Assembly: GCA_043798355.1 (NCBI GenBank)
Contig: JAZDOT010000014.1
Location: 1-39,538 of the forward strand
From: JAZDOT01 sp043798355
Lineage (GTDB): Bacteria; Patescibacteriota; Gracilibacteria; Peribacterales; Peribacteraceae
Reading direction: 5' to 3'
DNA length: 39,538 bases
A program made the translations under genes and the position numbers. Shown here one piece after another: positions 21,863 through 29,596 of the stretch. A model generated the notes under the pieces. That model ran no database searches, had not been told where the DNA came from, and saw nothing but the letters and a program-made list of their open reading frames with translations. How positions within the stretch are numbered: position 1 is the stretch's first letter; every line of letters starts with the position of its first letter.

Positions 21863-23515
21863 ATGGCCACTTGTACACAATACTCATCGGCATTTGAGAT
21901 TACCAAAGATGACCTCGCGTTCTACGAGAAAGTTTCGCCTGTCTTTTGTGGAAAGAAGGAACTCATTCCGCCGCCGACCCTGTGTCCGGATTGCCGCCAA
22001 CAACGGAGGCTTGCGTTCCGTAATGAGCGGTCTCTGTATCACCGAAAGTGTGATCTTACGGGGAAGCAGATCATTGCGATGTATTCCCCGGAGAAGCCAT
22101 GTACAGTCTATGACCGCAGCGCCTGGTGGGGGGATGGATGGGACCCCTTGAGCTTCGGGCGCGACTTTGATTTTTCGCGGCCGTTCTTTGAGCAATGTGC
22201 CGAACTCCTTCTGGCTGTGCCGCGCATGAATCTGAACAACGAAGAACCGGAAAACAGCGAGTACTGCAATTTCGCGGTGAAGAACAAGAATTGCCACCTC
22301 CTCTTCGGGGGGCTCGAGAACGAGGATTGCCTCTACAGCAACCGGATCCTCTACAGCAGAAACTGTTGTGACTGTTCGGGTGTCGAGCGGTGTGAACTCT
22401 GCTACGAATGCGTCGATTGCCAGCAGTGCTACCACTGCCGTTCCCTCCAGAACTGCAGTAACTCTTTCGATTGTTTTCTTGGCTACGATCTCCGTGGCTG
22501 CCGCAACTGTTTCGGGTGTTTCGGCCTGCAGAATGCATCTTTTTGCATCGGGAACAAACAGTATGCGGAAGCCGATTATTCCAAGGCCATTGCGTCGATC
22601 ACAGAGAATTTCGAGAGCATGAAAGGGAACTTCGATGCGCATAAGCGCACACTCCCACGGAAGTACATGGATGCGATCAATGCAGTCGATTGCACAGGGA
22701 ACGCGATCCTCCACAGCAAACATGCGCGTGATTGTTTCGAGGTGATGAACCTGCAGGATTGCCGTTTCCTCTGCAATGCGACGTTCATGAAAGATTCCTA
22801 CGATATCAATAACGATGATCACTCCGAGCTCATCTATGAGGCCATCGGCAGCGAAACGAATTCCATGGATCTCTTCTGCGATATCTGCTGGTACGATCGT
22901 GATCTCACATATTGCAGTCTCTGTTTCCATTCACAGAACCTCTTTGGCTGTGTGGGGCTGAAACGCGCGAAGTATTGCATCCTGAACAAGCAGTACACGA
23001 AAGAGGAATACGAGGGACTCGTGCCAAAGATCATTGATCACATGAGGAAGACCGGCGAATGGGGGGAGTTCTTCCCCATCCCACTCTCTCCATTCGCCTA
23101 CAACGAATCGATGGCGCAGGATTACTATCCTCTCACTCAGAACATCGCGGAGCACAGTGGATGGTCGTGGAAAGGGGAGGAGGAGCAGAAGCAATACCTC
23201 GGCCCCGACTATGTCGTTCCAGGCACCATTGCGGAGGTGGACGATGATATTACCAAGCAGATCCTGCGCTGCTCGGTCACCGGCAAGCCGTACCGCATCG
23301 TTCCGCAGGAGCTCACGTTCTATCGTTCTCTTGGTATTCCCGTTCCCCGGAAGTGCCCTGACCAAAGGCACAAAGAGCGGATGGCTCTTCGCAATCCCAG
23401 GAAGCTCTGGAACCGCCAGTGCGCCAAGTGCCACAAGCCAATTGCCACAAGCTATGCCCCCGAACGCCCTGAGATCGTCTACTGCGAGCAGTGTTACCTC
23501 TCCTCCGTCTATTGA
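21863..23515 (+). CDS. Multi-CxxC array protein 1 (A-B-B'-A' family)
   Basis: A 550-residue cytosolic-looking protein with 41 Cys (hand count), no signal peptide and no membrane helix. Module A (about 4-83) is zinc-ribbon-like, with LCPDCRQQRRLAFRNER and KCDLTGKQI. Module B (about 131-241) is a CxxC-rich repeat stack with CELCYECVDCQQCYHC, ending GLQNASFCIGNKQY. B' (about 276-395) ends GLKRAKYCILNKQYTKEEY. Module A' (469-550) has CPDQRHKERMALRNPRKLW, CAKC and CEQCYLSSVY. In the N-terminal ribbon the second Cys is Tyr (CTQY instead of CTQC), unlike all paralogues. The open frame extends upstream to 21626, but ATG 21863 matches the paralogues. Its stop overlaps gene 2 (TGATG). Function unknown; metal binding is inferred. 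Confidence 0.85.
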   Translation: MATCTQYSSAFEITKDDLAFYEKVSPVFCGKKELIPPPTLCPDCRQQRRLAFRNERSLYHRKCDLTGKQIIAMYSPEKPCTVYDRSAWWGDGWDPLSFGRDFDFSRPFFEQCAELLLAVPRMNLNNEEPENSEYCNFAVKNKNCHLLFGGLENEDCLYSNRILYSRNCCDCSGVERCELCYECVDCQQCYHCRSLQNCSNSFDCFLGYDLRGCRNCFGCFGLQNASFCIGNKQYAEADYSKAIASITENFESMKGNFDAHKRTLPRKYMDAINAVDCTGNAILHSKHARDCFEVMNLQDCRFLCNATFMKDSYDINNDDHSELIYEAIGSETNSMDLFCDICWYDRDLTYCSLCFHSQNLFGCVGLKRAKYCILNKQYTKEEYEGLVPKIIDHMRKTGEWGEFFPIPLSPFAYNESMAQDYYPLTQNIAEHSGWSWKGEEEQKQYLGPDYVVPGTIAEVDDDITKQILRCSVTGKPYRIVPQELTFYRSLGIPVPRKCPDQRHKERMALRNPRKLWNRQCAKCHKPIATSYAPERPEIVYCEQCYLSSVY

Positions 23516-25194
23516 TGCAAAAGACCTGCCGCCAATGTTCGGCCCCGTTCGAAGTTGCCTCAGAAGATCTCGTATTCTACGAGAAGGTCTCGCCTGTATT
23601 CAATGGCAAGAAGGAACTCATTCCGCCGCCGACGCTGTGTCCGGATTGCCGCATGCAGCGACGGCTGGCTTTTCGCAACGAGAAGTCGCTGTACCATCGC
23701 AAGTGCGATCTGACGGGAAGGCAAATTATTTCCATGTACCGGCCGGACGGCGGATACCGGGTCTTTGAAAAGAAGGAATGGTTCAGCGACAAATGGGACG
23801 CTCTCGAGTTCGGGCGAGAGATCGATTGGCAGCGGTCCTTTTTGGATCAGTTCAAAGAACTGCAACGGACGGTGCCGAGAATGTCGATCATCCAGCAGGG
23901 GACGATGATCAATTCCGACTTCTGCAATTGTGCGAGCAACGACAAGAACTGCTTTCTGATCTCCGGCAATTTTAATGAGGATTGTTTCTTTGGGAAATGT
24001 AACAACTGCCGGTCTTCCCTCGATTGTGAGAACATCTACCGTAGCGAGCTCTGTTACGAATGCATCGACTGTTTTGATTGTTACGGTTGCTCGTGGGCGA
24101 GTGAGTGCCACAATTGCAGTGCGTGTCATTTCTGTAAATCGTGCATCGGATGCTCCGAATGTATTCTCTGCACGAATTTGCATCAGAAGAAATTTTGCAT
24201 CATGAATGAGCAACTGAGCGAAGAGACGTATCACCAACGAATGAACGAACTGAAGCTTTCAAAATATTCGGTGCAGTCCGCACTCAGGGGCAGGTTTGCA
24301 GAGCTCAAATCCGAAATGATCGTCAAGGAGATGTTTGGAACGCAGAACGAGCATTCCACCGGTAATAATCTCAATCATTGCCGAAATGTCAGGGAGTGCT
24401 ACGACTGCAGGGACCTGGAAGATGGTGCCTATTCACAAACCGTGATGGAAAGCCGTGATTGCATGGATTTCAGCTTCTTCGGGAAGGGCGTGGAGCTGAT
24501 CTATGAGGTGATGACGTGCGGGTATGCATGCCAAAGGATTCTCTTCTGTGTGGATTGCTGGGAGAACTGTAGTGATCTCCTGTACTGCGCTCTGTGCATC
24601 GGAGGGTGCAAGTCTCTCTTCGGTTGCGTCGGGCTTCGTCACAAGGAGTACTGCATCCTCAACAGGCAGTACACGAAAGAAGAGTATGAGCATCTCGTGC
24701 CGAAGATCATCGGGAAGATGCGCAGGGACGGCGAGTGGGGCGAATTTTTTCCGTTTCCTTTTTCAACATTCGCCTACAACGAAACCTTGGCACAGATCTA
24801 TTTCCCCCTCGATAAATCATCAGCTGAATCCCGGGGTTTCACGTGGGCAGATGCTGAAAGTCAGCAGGAACATTATCTCGGTCCCGCGTATGAGATTCCG
24901 GATGATTCGGTCGATGCCACGGATGAACTGACAAAGCAGATTTTGCGGTGCTCCGTCACCGGCCGGCATTACAAAATCATCCCGCAGGAAATGAAGCTTT
25001 ACCGGCAACTGAACATTCCGATCCCGCGAAAATGTCCGGATCAGAGGTACAGAGAGCGCATGGCGCTTAGAAATCCCTACAGGCTCTGGAACCGCCAATG
25101 CGCGAAGTGCCAAAAGGGAGTAGCCACGAGCTACCAGCCTTCGCGTCCCGAAATCGTGTACTGCGAATCGTGCTATCTCTCCACTGTTTATTGA
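23515..25194 (+). CDS. Multi-CxxC array protein 2
   Basis: 559 residues with 46 Cys by hand count, the richest I counted. Module A starts CRQCSAPFEVASEDL, the same subtype as gene 3 and different from the SSAFEITKDDL subtype of genes 1, 4, 5 and 6. Module B contains CYECIDCFDCYGC and a long ladder SACHFCKSCIGCSEC. Both copies of the closing motif are present (FCIMNEQLSEETY and YCILNRQYTKEEY). A' is intact and ends CESCYLSTVY. ATG 23515 shares its A with the gene 1 stop, so translation is coupled. Its last 7 bp overlap the convergent hicA gene. The role cannot be inferred beyond probable zinc binding. Confidence 0.85.
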   Translation: MQKTCRQCSAPFEVASEDLVFYEKVSPVFNGKKELIPPPTLCPDCRMQRRLAFRNEKSLYHRKCDLTGRQIISMYRPDGGYRVFEKKEWFSDKWDALEFGREIDWQRSFLDQFKELQRTVPRMSIIQQGTMINSDFCNCASNDKNCFLISGNFNEDCFFGKCNNCRSSLDCENIYRSELCYECIDCFDCYGCSWASECHNCSACHFCKSCIGCSECILCTNLHQKKFCIMNEQLSEETYHQRMNELKLSKYSVQSALRGRFAELKSEMIVKEMFGTQNEHSTGNNLNHCRNVRECYDCRDLEDGAYSQTVMESRDCMDFSFFGKGVELIYEVMTCGYACQRILFCVDCWENCSDLLYCALCIGGCKSLFGCVGLRHKEYCILNRQYTKEEYEHLVPKIIGKMRRDGEWGEFFPFPFSTFAYNETLAQIYFPLDKSSAESRGFTWADAESQQEHYLGPAYEIPDDSVDATDELTKQILRCSVTGRHYKIIPQEMKLYRQLNIPIPRKCPDQRYRERMALRNPYRLWNRQCAKCQKGVATSYQPSRPEIVYCESCYLSTVY

Positions 25195-25406
25195 TGGTGC
25201 CACTCATCCTGCGACACACCGGCCTGTCTCAGAAGACGCTTCAGGAGCGCGACTCCGAGATCCGTCTGATGCGGGTTCGGAATATGAACATCGATGTCAT
25301 TTCGCGACATGAACTGGTGTTTGCCTCCCGAAAATGGTCCGTCAAACCCCAATGCCTGCAGTCTCGTGATCAGTTGGCGGCGCGAGAGCGGGGACAGGCG
25401 TTTCAT
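25188..25406 (-). CDS. hicA: HicA-type toxin
   Basis: A 72-residue protein with the HicA double-stranded-RNA-binding-like fold: LSRRQLITRLQALGF, then SGGKHQFM with the catalytic His, VHIPNPHQTDLGVALLKRLLRQAGVS. HicA proteins cleave mRNA. The ATG at 25406 overlaps the hicB stop by 4 bp (ATGA), and its 3' end overlaps array gene 2 by 7 bp. The antitoxin-first order (hicB then hicA) is the less common one. This is one of two hicBA modules placed between array genes on the opposite strand. Confidence 0.85.
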   Translation of the reverse strand: MKRLSPLSRRQLITRLQALGFDGPFSGGKHQFMSRNDIDVHIPNPHQTDLGVALLKRLLRQAGVSQDEWHHQ

Positions 25407-25645
25407 GCGGAGAAGAGCGCGTTGAGGTCGTACTGTCGCACAGACGGGACGAACTGCCGTTTCCGCACTTTCAGGAGCAGCCATTCTTCCAGAACTTCTT
25501 GGAGTTCCGCGAGTGCTTCTTTTCTTGTTCTTCCTTGTGCCCAGACGCCCTTGAAGGACGGGAGTGAGGCGAAGTACGGCAAGGGATCGGGGATTTTCTC
25601 GACGTTCGCTTTGGCCATGATTGCTCTGACATATCGCGTGAACAT
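25403..25645 (-). CDS. hicB: HicB-type antitoxin
   Basis: An 80-residue protein with the partially degraded RNase H-like HicB fold: LPYFASLPSFKGVWAQGRTRKEALAELQEVLEEWL. The C-terminus KVRKRQFVPSVRQ is short, and I cannot see a clear separate DNA-binding domain, though short HicB proteins can still bind operators with HicA. I chose ATG 25645; the frame opens at 25690, but those residues overlap array gene 3. Only 24 bp separate its start from the start of array gene 3, so the two promoters must overlap and cross-regulation is plausible. Confidence 0.83.
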   Translation of the reverse strand: MFTRYVRAIMAKANVEKIPDPLPYFASLPSFKGVWAQGRTRKEALAELQEVLEEWLLLKVRKRQFVPSVRQYDLNALFSA

Positions 25646-25669
25646 GGTGCCATTGTACCACATCCCAGG

Positions 25670-27367
25670 ATGAATCGCATCTGCCGCCAATGCTCGGCCC
25701 CGTTCGAAGTCGCCTCAGAGGATCTCGCGTTCTGCGAGAAAGTCTCGCCTGTGTTCCCCTCGACTGCGCTCGGGGCAGGCAATGGCAAGAAGGAGAGTAT
25801 TCCGCCACCCACGCTGTGCCCGGAGTGTCGGCAACAGCGAAGGCTGGCATGGCGCAATGAGCGCCGGTTCTACCAGAGCAAATGCGCACTGACCGGAAAA
25901 CAGATGATTTCCATCTATGCACCCGAGAAGGGTTTTACCGTGTACGGGCTCGATGCCTGGTTTTCCAATCGCTGGGATGCGGTCACTTTTGCACGGCCCG
26001 TCGATCTCTCCCGGTCATTCTTCGAGCAATTCGGAGAGCTCCTCAAGGTGACGCCGCTCATTTCGCTCCTCATCGGCGAGTGTGAGAATTGCGACTACAC
26101 GAACTACAGTTTTTCCAACAAGAATTGTTATCTCCTCTCCGCATCGGATTTCAACGAAGACTCGTACTTTTCGAGTTATATTTTCAAGAGCCGCAACTGC
26201 GTGGATTGTCTCTTCGTCACGGACTGCGATCTGTGTTACGAGTGCATCGATTGCGAGCACTGCACAAGGGCATCGTTCAGCCAGGACCTGAAAAATTGTT
26301 CCGATTGCATGTTCTGCAGCAGCTGCCAGGGGTGCACGGATTGCATCGGCTGCGTGAATCTGCGCAATGCCCGCAACGTTGTGCTCAATCGGCAATGCAC
26401 GAAGGAAGAGTACAGCCGGAAGAAGGCGGAGCTGCTCGAGACCTGTGCCTCCAGCAGGGAAGTTCTCGAGAAACGCGTGCGCGACGCCACGGTGGAGGAG
26501 CCGCGTCGTGCAGCCAATCTCCTCGATTGCGAGCGCTCCATCGGGAATAATCTCTTCCACTGCAAGAATTGCTTCCGCTGTTTCGATCTCATCGAGAGCG
26601 AGGATGATCGTTATGTCTATCAGGGCATCAAGGCGCGTGATTGCATGGATGTGAACGGCGTGCCGGACAGCGAACTCCTCTACGAATGTGCCGCGACTCC
26701 GACGGTTTCCCGCAGCAATTTCTGCGCTTCCGTGTGGGTCGGCTCGCATGATCTGCAGTACTGCTACCTCTGTCGTGCCTGCGAAGACTGCTTCGGCTGT
26801 ATCTCGCTGCACCGTAAACGCCATTGCATTCTAAATAAGCAGTACACGAAAGAGGAGTACGAGGCTCTCGTTTCCCGGTTGATTGCAGCGATGCGCGCAC
26901 GGGGCGAATGGGGTGAATTCTTCCCGGTCTCCCTCTCGCCGTTCGCCTATAACGAGACGAGTGCGCCGGATTATTTCCCGTTGGCTCGGGAGGAGGTCCT
27001 TCAGCGTGGATGGCCGTGGCGTTTGGAAGAGGAGGCAAAGCAGACGTACCTCGGGCCGGATGTATCCATTCCGTCGAATATCGAAGACATCGATGATTCC
27101 GTCACGAAGAAGATCCTCACGTGCCGCGTATCCGGTCAGCCCTATCGCATCATTCCGCAGGAGCTCAAGTTCTATCGCGCAATGGGTCTCCCCATTCCCC
27201 GCAAATGTCCCGATCAGCGTCACAAGGAACGCATGCAACTTCGCAGTCCCCGTAAATTGTGGAATCGAACGTGTGCGAAGTGTGGGGAGGGGATCGAAAC
27301 TACATACACGCCCGATCGTCCGGAGATCGTTTACTGCGAATCATGCTACCTCTCCACAGTGTATTGA
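25670..27367 (+). CDS. Multi-CxxC array protein 3 (with in-frame repeat insertion)
   Basis: 565 residues. Module A starts CRQCSAPFEVASEDL like gene 2, and FYEKV is changed to FCEKV. Directly after VF, a 24-bp piece of the dispersed CCCTGAGCG element (25757-25780) adds eight residues (PSTALGAG) absent from all other paralogues. Module B has CDLCYECIDCEHC and ends LRNARNVVLNRQCTKEEY; B' ends LHRKRHCILNKQYTKEEY; A' is complete, ending CESCYLSTVY. ATG 25670 is divergent from hicB. A 48-nt pyrimidine-rich spacer leads to gene 4, so genes 3 and 4 form a pair. Confidence 0.85.
   Translation: MNRICRQCSAPFEVASEDLAFCEKVSPVFPSTALGAGNGKKESIPPPTLCPECRQQRRLAWRNERRFYQSKCALTGKQMISIYAPEKGFTVYGLDAWFSNRWDAVTFARPVDLSRSFFEQFGELLKVTPLISLLIGECENCDYTNYSFSNKNCYLLSASDFNEDSYFSSYIFKSRNCVDCLFVTDCDLCYECIDCEHCTRASFSQDLKNCSDCMFCSSCQGCTDCIGCVNLRNARNVVLNRQCTKEEYSRKKAELLETCASSREVLEKRVRDATVEEPRRAANLLDCERSIGNNLFHCKNCFRCFDLIESEDDRYVYQGIKARDCMDVNGVPDSELLYECAATPTVSRSNFCASVWVGSHDLQYCYLCRACEDCFGCISLHRKRHCILNKQYTKEEYEALVSRLIAAMRARGEWGEFFPVSLSPFAYNETSAPDYFPLAREEVLQRGWPWRLEEEAKQTYLGPDVSIPSNIEDIDDSVTKKILTCRVSGQPYRIIPQELKFYRAMGLPIPRKCPDQRHKERMQLRSPRKLWNRTCAKCGEGIETTYTPDRPEIVYCESCYLSTVY
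25757..25780 (+). repeat. 24-bp in-frame insertion of the CCCTGAGCG-type dispersed repeat
   Basis: CCCTCGACTGCGCTCGGGGC is the reverse complement of the CCCGAGCGCAGTCGAGGG form of the element. It interrupts an otherwise conserved stretch (VF then NGKK) and keeps the frame. Confidence 0.85.
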
Positions 27368-27415
27368 TTCCCTTTCCTTCTTTTTCTTCCTCTGTTTCCT
27401 TTGCTTCCTCCGAAA
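27368..27415 (+). promoter_or_regulatory. 48-nt polypyrimidine spacer between array genes 3 and 4
   Basis: Of the 48 bases between the TGA of gene 3 and the ATG of gene 4, all but six are C or T, and the purines lie mostly at the 3' end (CGAAA). No Shine-Dalgarno sequence is present. The spacer between genes 5 and 6 has the same length and composition but a different sequence. Confidence 0.7.
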
Positions 27416-29065
27416 ATGCCCTCCTGCACACAATGCTCATCGGCATTCGAGATTACCAAAGACGATCTCGCGTTCTACGAAAAAGTTTCGCCGGTGTTCA
27501 ATGGCGAGAAGGAATTGATTCCACCACCAACGTTATGTCCGGACTGCCGCAGGCAGCGGCGCTTCGCGTGGCGCAATGAACGCAGTTTGTACCATCGGAA
27601 ATGCGATATGACAGGGAAGCAGATCATCTCTGCGTATTCCCCTTCGAAACCGTTCAAGGTGTACCAGCGTGAGGAGTGGCTGAGTGATCGGTGGGATGCC
27701 ATCACGTACGGTAGGCCGATGGATTTTTCCCGTCCGTTCTTCGAACAATTTGCGGCGCTCCAGCTGTCCGTGCCGGCCATGGCGCTGTCCGAGTACAACA
27801 ACGAGAACTGTTCCTACACGAATTACGTCGCGACCTCCAAGAATTGTTACCTCATCTTCGGGTCGGTCTATTGTCAGGATTGTTACTACGGTAGTCCGTA
27901 CTACTCCGTTTCGTGCGTCGACTCGCTGCTTATCCGCAACTGCGAACTCTGCTGCGACTGCATCACCTGCGAGAAGTGCTACGGCTGCGCTGCGTCCCAG
28001 GATTGCGTGAACTGCTCGGGGTGCCTCTTCTGTACGGATTGCGAGAACTGCATCAGTTGCGTGAACTTGCGCAATACCGAGTATCGCGTCTTCAACGAGC
28101 AGGTTGCACGGGAAACGTTCGAATCGCTTCGCAGAGATCTCACCAAATACTCCGCGCTCCAGGCGCTCCGCGTCCGGTTCATGGAATTGCTCCGTACCCA
28201 GCCGCGGCGCTTCGGTATTCTCGTGCAATGTGAGGCGTCGAGCGGAAATAATCTCTATCACAGCAAGAACACGCGCGACGCCTTCGATGTCCAACGCTGT
28301 CAGGATTGCTGTCATGTGGCGCAGATCGTGGATGCCAAAGATTGCATGGATACCAATTACACCGAGGAGGAAGAGCTCTGCTACGAGTACTTCGGCAGCT
28401 ACCACAATCAGCGGCAGATATTCTCTTTCCTTAATTACAATTCTGCGGATACGGTTTACTCGACGAGCTGTCATTCGTGCCACAATCTTTTCGGATGCAT
28501 CGGTTTACAACGGAAGGAGCACTGCATTCTGAACAAGCAGTATACAAAAGAGGAGTATGGAGAATTGGTGCCGAAGATCATCGTGCACATGCGGAAGTCG
28601 GGAGAGTATGGCGAATTCTTTCCGGCACAATATTCGCCATTCGCCTACAACGAAACCGTGGCACAGGACTATTTCCCGATGATGCAGGAGGATGTCCTCC
28701 AGCGCGGGTGGAAGTGGGAGGAGCAGGAGAAGGTCGAACAGAATTATCTTGGGCCGCAGGTGAGCATTCCCGATGATATGGCCGATGCGTCGGATGATCT
28801 CTGTAAGGCACTCCTTACTTGCGAAACTTCGGGCGTGCCCTTCAAAATTATTCCTCAGGAGTTGCGCATCTACCGTCAGTTACAGTTGCCGCTTCCCCGC
28901 ATCTGTCCCGAACAGCGCCTGAGAACACGCATGGCGCTGAGAAATCCCCGCAAGCTCTGGAACCGTCAGTGCGCCAAGTGCCAAAAGCCCATAGCGACGA
29001 GCTATCAGCCTTCGCGGCCGGAGATCGTTTACTGCGAGCATTGTTATCTCACTTCCGTGTATTGA
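27416..29065 (+). CDS. Multi-CxxC array protein 4
   Basis: 549 residues. Module A is of the SSAFEITKDDL subtype, and its first about 75 nt after CTQC are identical to gene 5 at the DNA level. Module B shows CELCCDCITCEKCYGC and ends LRNTEYRVFNEQ. B' contains NNLYHSKNTRDAFDV, then EELCYEYFGS, and ends LQRKEHCILNKQYTKEEY. A' ends CEHCYLTSVY. ATG 27416 was chosen over TTG 27401 because paralogues start at this point. It follows gene 3 after the 48-nt polypyrimidine spacer and is followed, on the opposite strand, by the second hicBA module. Confidence 0.85.
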   Translation: MPSCTQCSSAFEITKDDLAFYEKVSPVFNGEKELIPPPTLCPDCRRQRRFAWRNERSLYHRKCDMTGKQIISAYSPSKPFKVYQREEWLSDRWDAITYGRPMDFSRPFFEQFAALQLSVPAMALSEYNNENCSYTNYVATSKNCYLIFGSVYCQDCYYGSPYYSVSCVDSLLIRNCELCCDCITCEKCYGCAASQDCVNCSGCLFCTDCENCISCVNLRNTEYRVFNEQVARETFESLRRDLTKYSALQALRVRFMELLRTQPRRFGILVQCEASSGNNLYHSKNTRDAFDVQRCQDCCHVAQIVDAKDCMDTNYTEEEELCYEYFGSYHNQRQIFSFLNYNSADTVYSTSCHSCHNLFGCIGLQRKEHCILNKQYTKEEYGELVPKIIVHMRKSGEYGEFFPAQYSPFAYNETVAQDYFPMMQEDVLQRGWKWEEQEKVEQNYLGPQVSIPDDMADASDDLCKALLTCETSGVPFKIIPQELRIYRQLQLPLPRICPEQRLRTRMALRNPRKLWNRQCAKCQKPIATSYQPSRPEIVYCEHCYLTSVY

Positions 29066-29097
29066 TGTCTTCTCCTGTTTGGCATCGGCTTGCATGT

Positions 29098-29328
29098 TCA
29101 CATCCGTTCGATCTCTTCGCGAGAAAGCTGCAGGTGTTTGCGCAGCAGATTGTTCAGAAGACCCGTATGCAGAGTGGCGTTACCATGGAGAGGGACGACG
29201 GCGATCCTTCCATCGGGAGAGCGCAGAATGTGGTGGCTCCCCTGCACGCGCACGAGCAACCATCCGTGCTTCCGGAACAGGCGCAGAAGGGTTTTGCCAG
29301 AGAACCTACGCAGCTTCGACAAGGTCAC
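29098..29328 (-). CDS. hicA: HicA-type toxin (second module)
   Basis: A 76-residue HicA-like protein: LRRFSGKTLLRLFRKHGW, VRVQGSHHILRSPDG with the catalytic His, VVPLHGNATLHTGLLNNLLRKHLQLS. This is the classical YcfA/HicA pattern and is clearly different in sequence from the first HicA. The start is GTG 29328 (TTG at the third codon is another option), overlapping the 3' end of hicB by 23 bp. Its stop lies 32 bp from the convergent stop of array gene 4. Confidence 0.83.
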   Translation of the reverse strand: MTLSKLRRFSGKTLLRLFRKHGWLLVRVQGSHHILRSPDGRIAVVPLHGNATLHTGLLNNLLRKHLQLSREEIERM

Positions 29329-29545
29329 GCAGTGGAAGAGACAGGGACTGCACCGGCGGAGACAACTCTTTCAGGAAACGTTTCCGGCCCACGGACTCCA
29401 CATACAATGACAGGGCTGACTTCAGGTCAGCGAGGGCTGCTGGAGGAGATTTGCCGACGCCGTACGCCGCGATATCCGGCACCCAAGCACACCACTGCTT
29501 CTTCTTCCCATCGAATGACAGTGTCACCGAGATTATGGTTTCCAT
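29306..29545 (-). CDS. hicB: HicB-type antitoxin (second module)
   Basis: A 79-residue protein of HicB type: a beta-rich start METIISVTLSFDGKKKQWCAW, then VPDIAAYGVGKSPPAALADLKSAL, matching the HicB/UPF0150 pattern VPDLPGxxxxGxTxxEALxNL. The C-terminus is short and no separate HTH is apparent. On the minus strand TATACT lies shortly before the ATG as a possible -10. The start lies 51 bp from the divergent start of array gene 5, repeating the arrangement of the first module. Confidence 0.78.
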   Translation of the reverse strand: METIISVTLSFDGKKKQWCAWVPDIAAYGVGKSPPAALADLKSALSLYVESVGRKRFLKELSPPVQSLSLPLRDLVEAA

Positions 29546-29596
29546 ATGTCTTCAGTATAGCACACTTGGCCTCTCTCCACCCTTCTTTCCGTTAAA

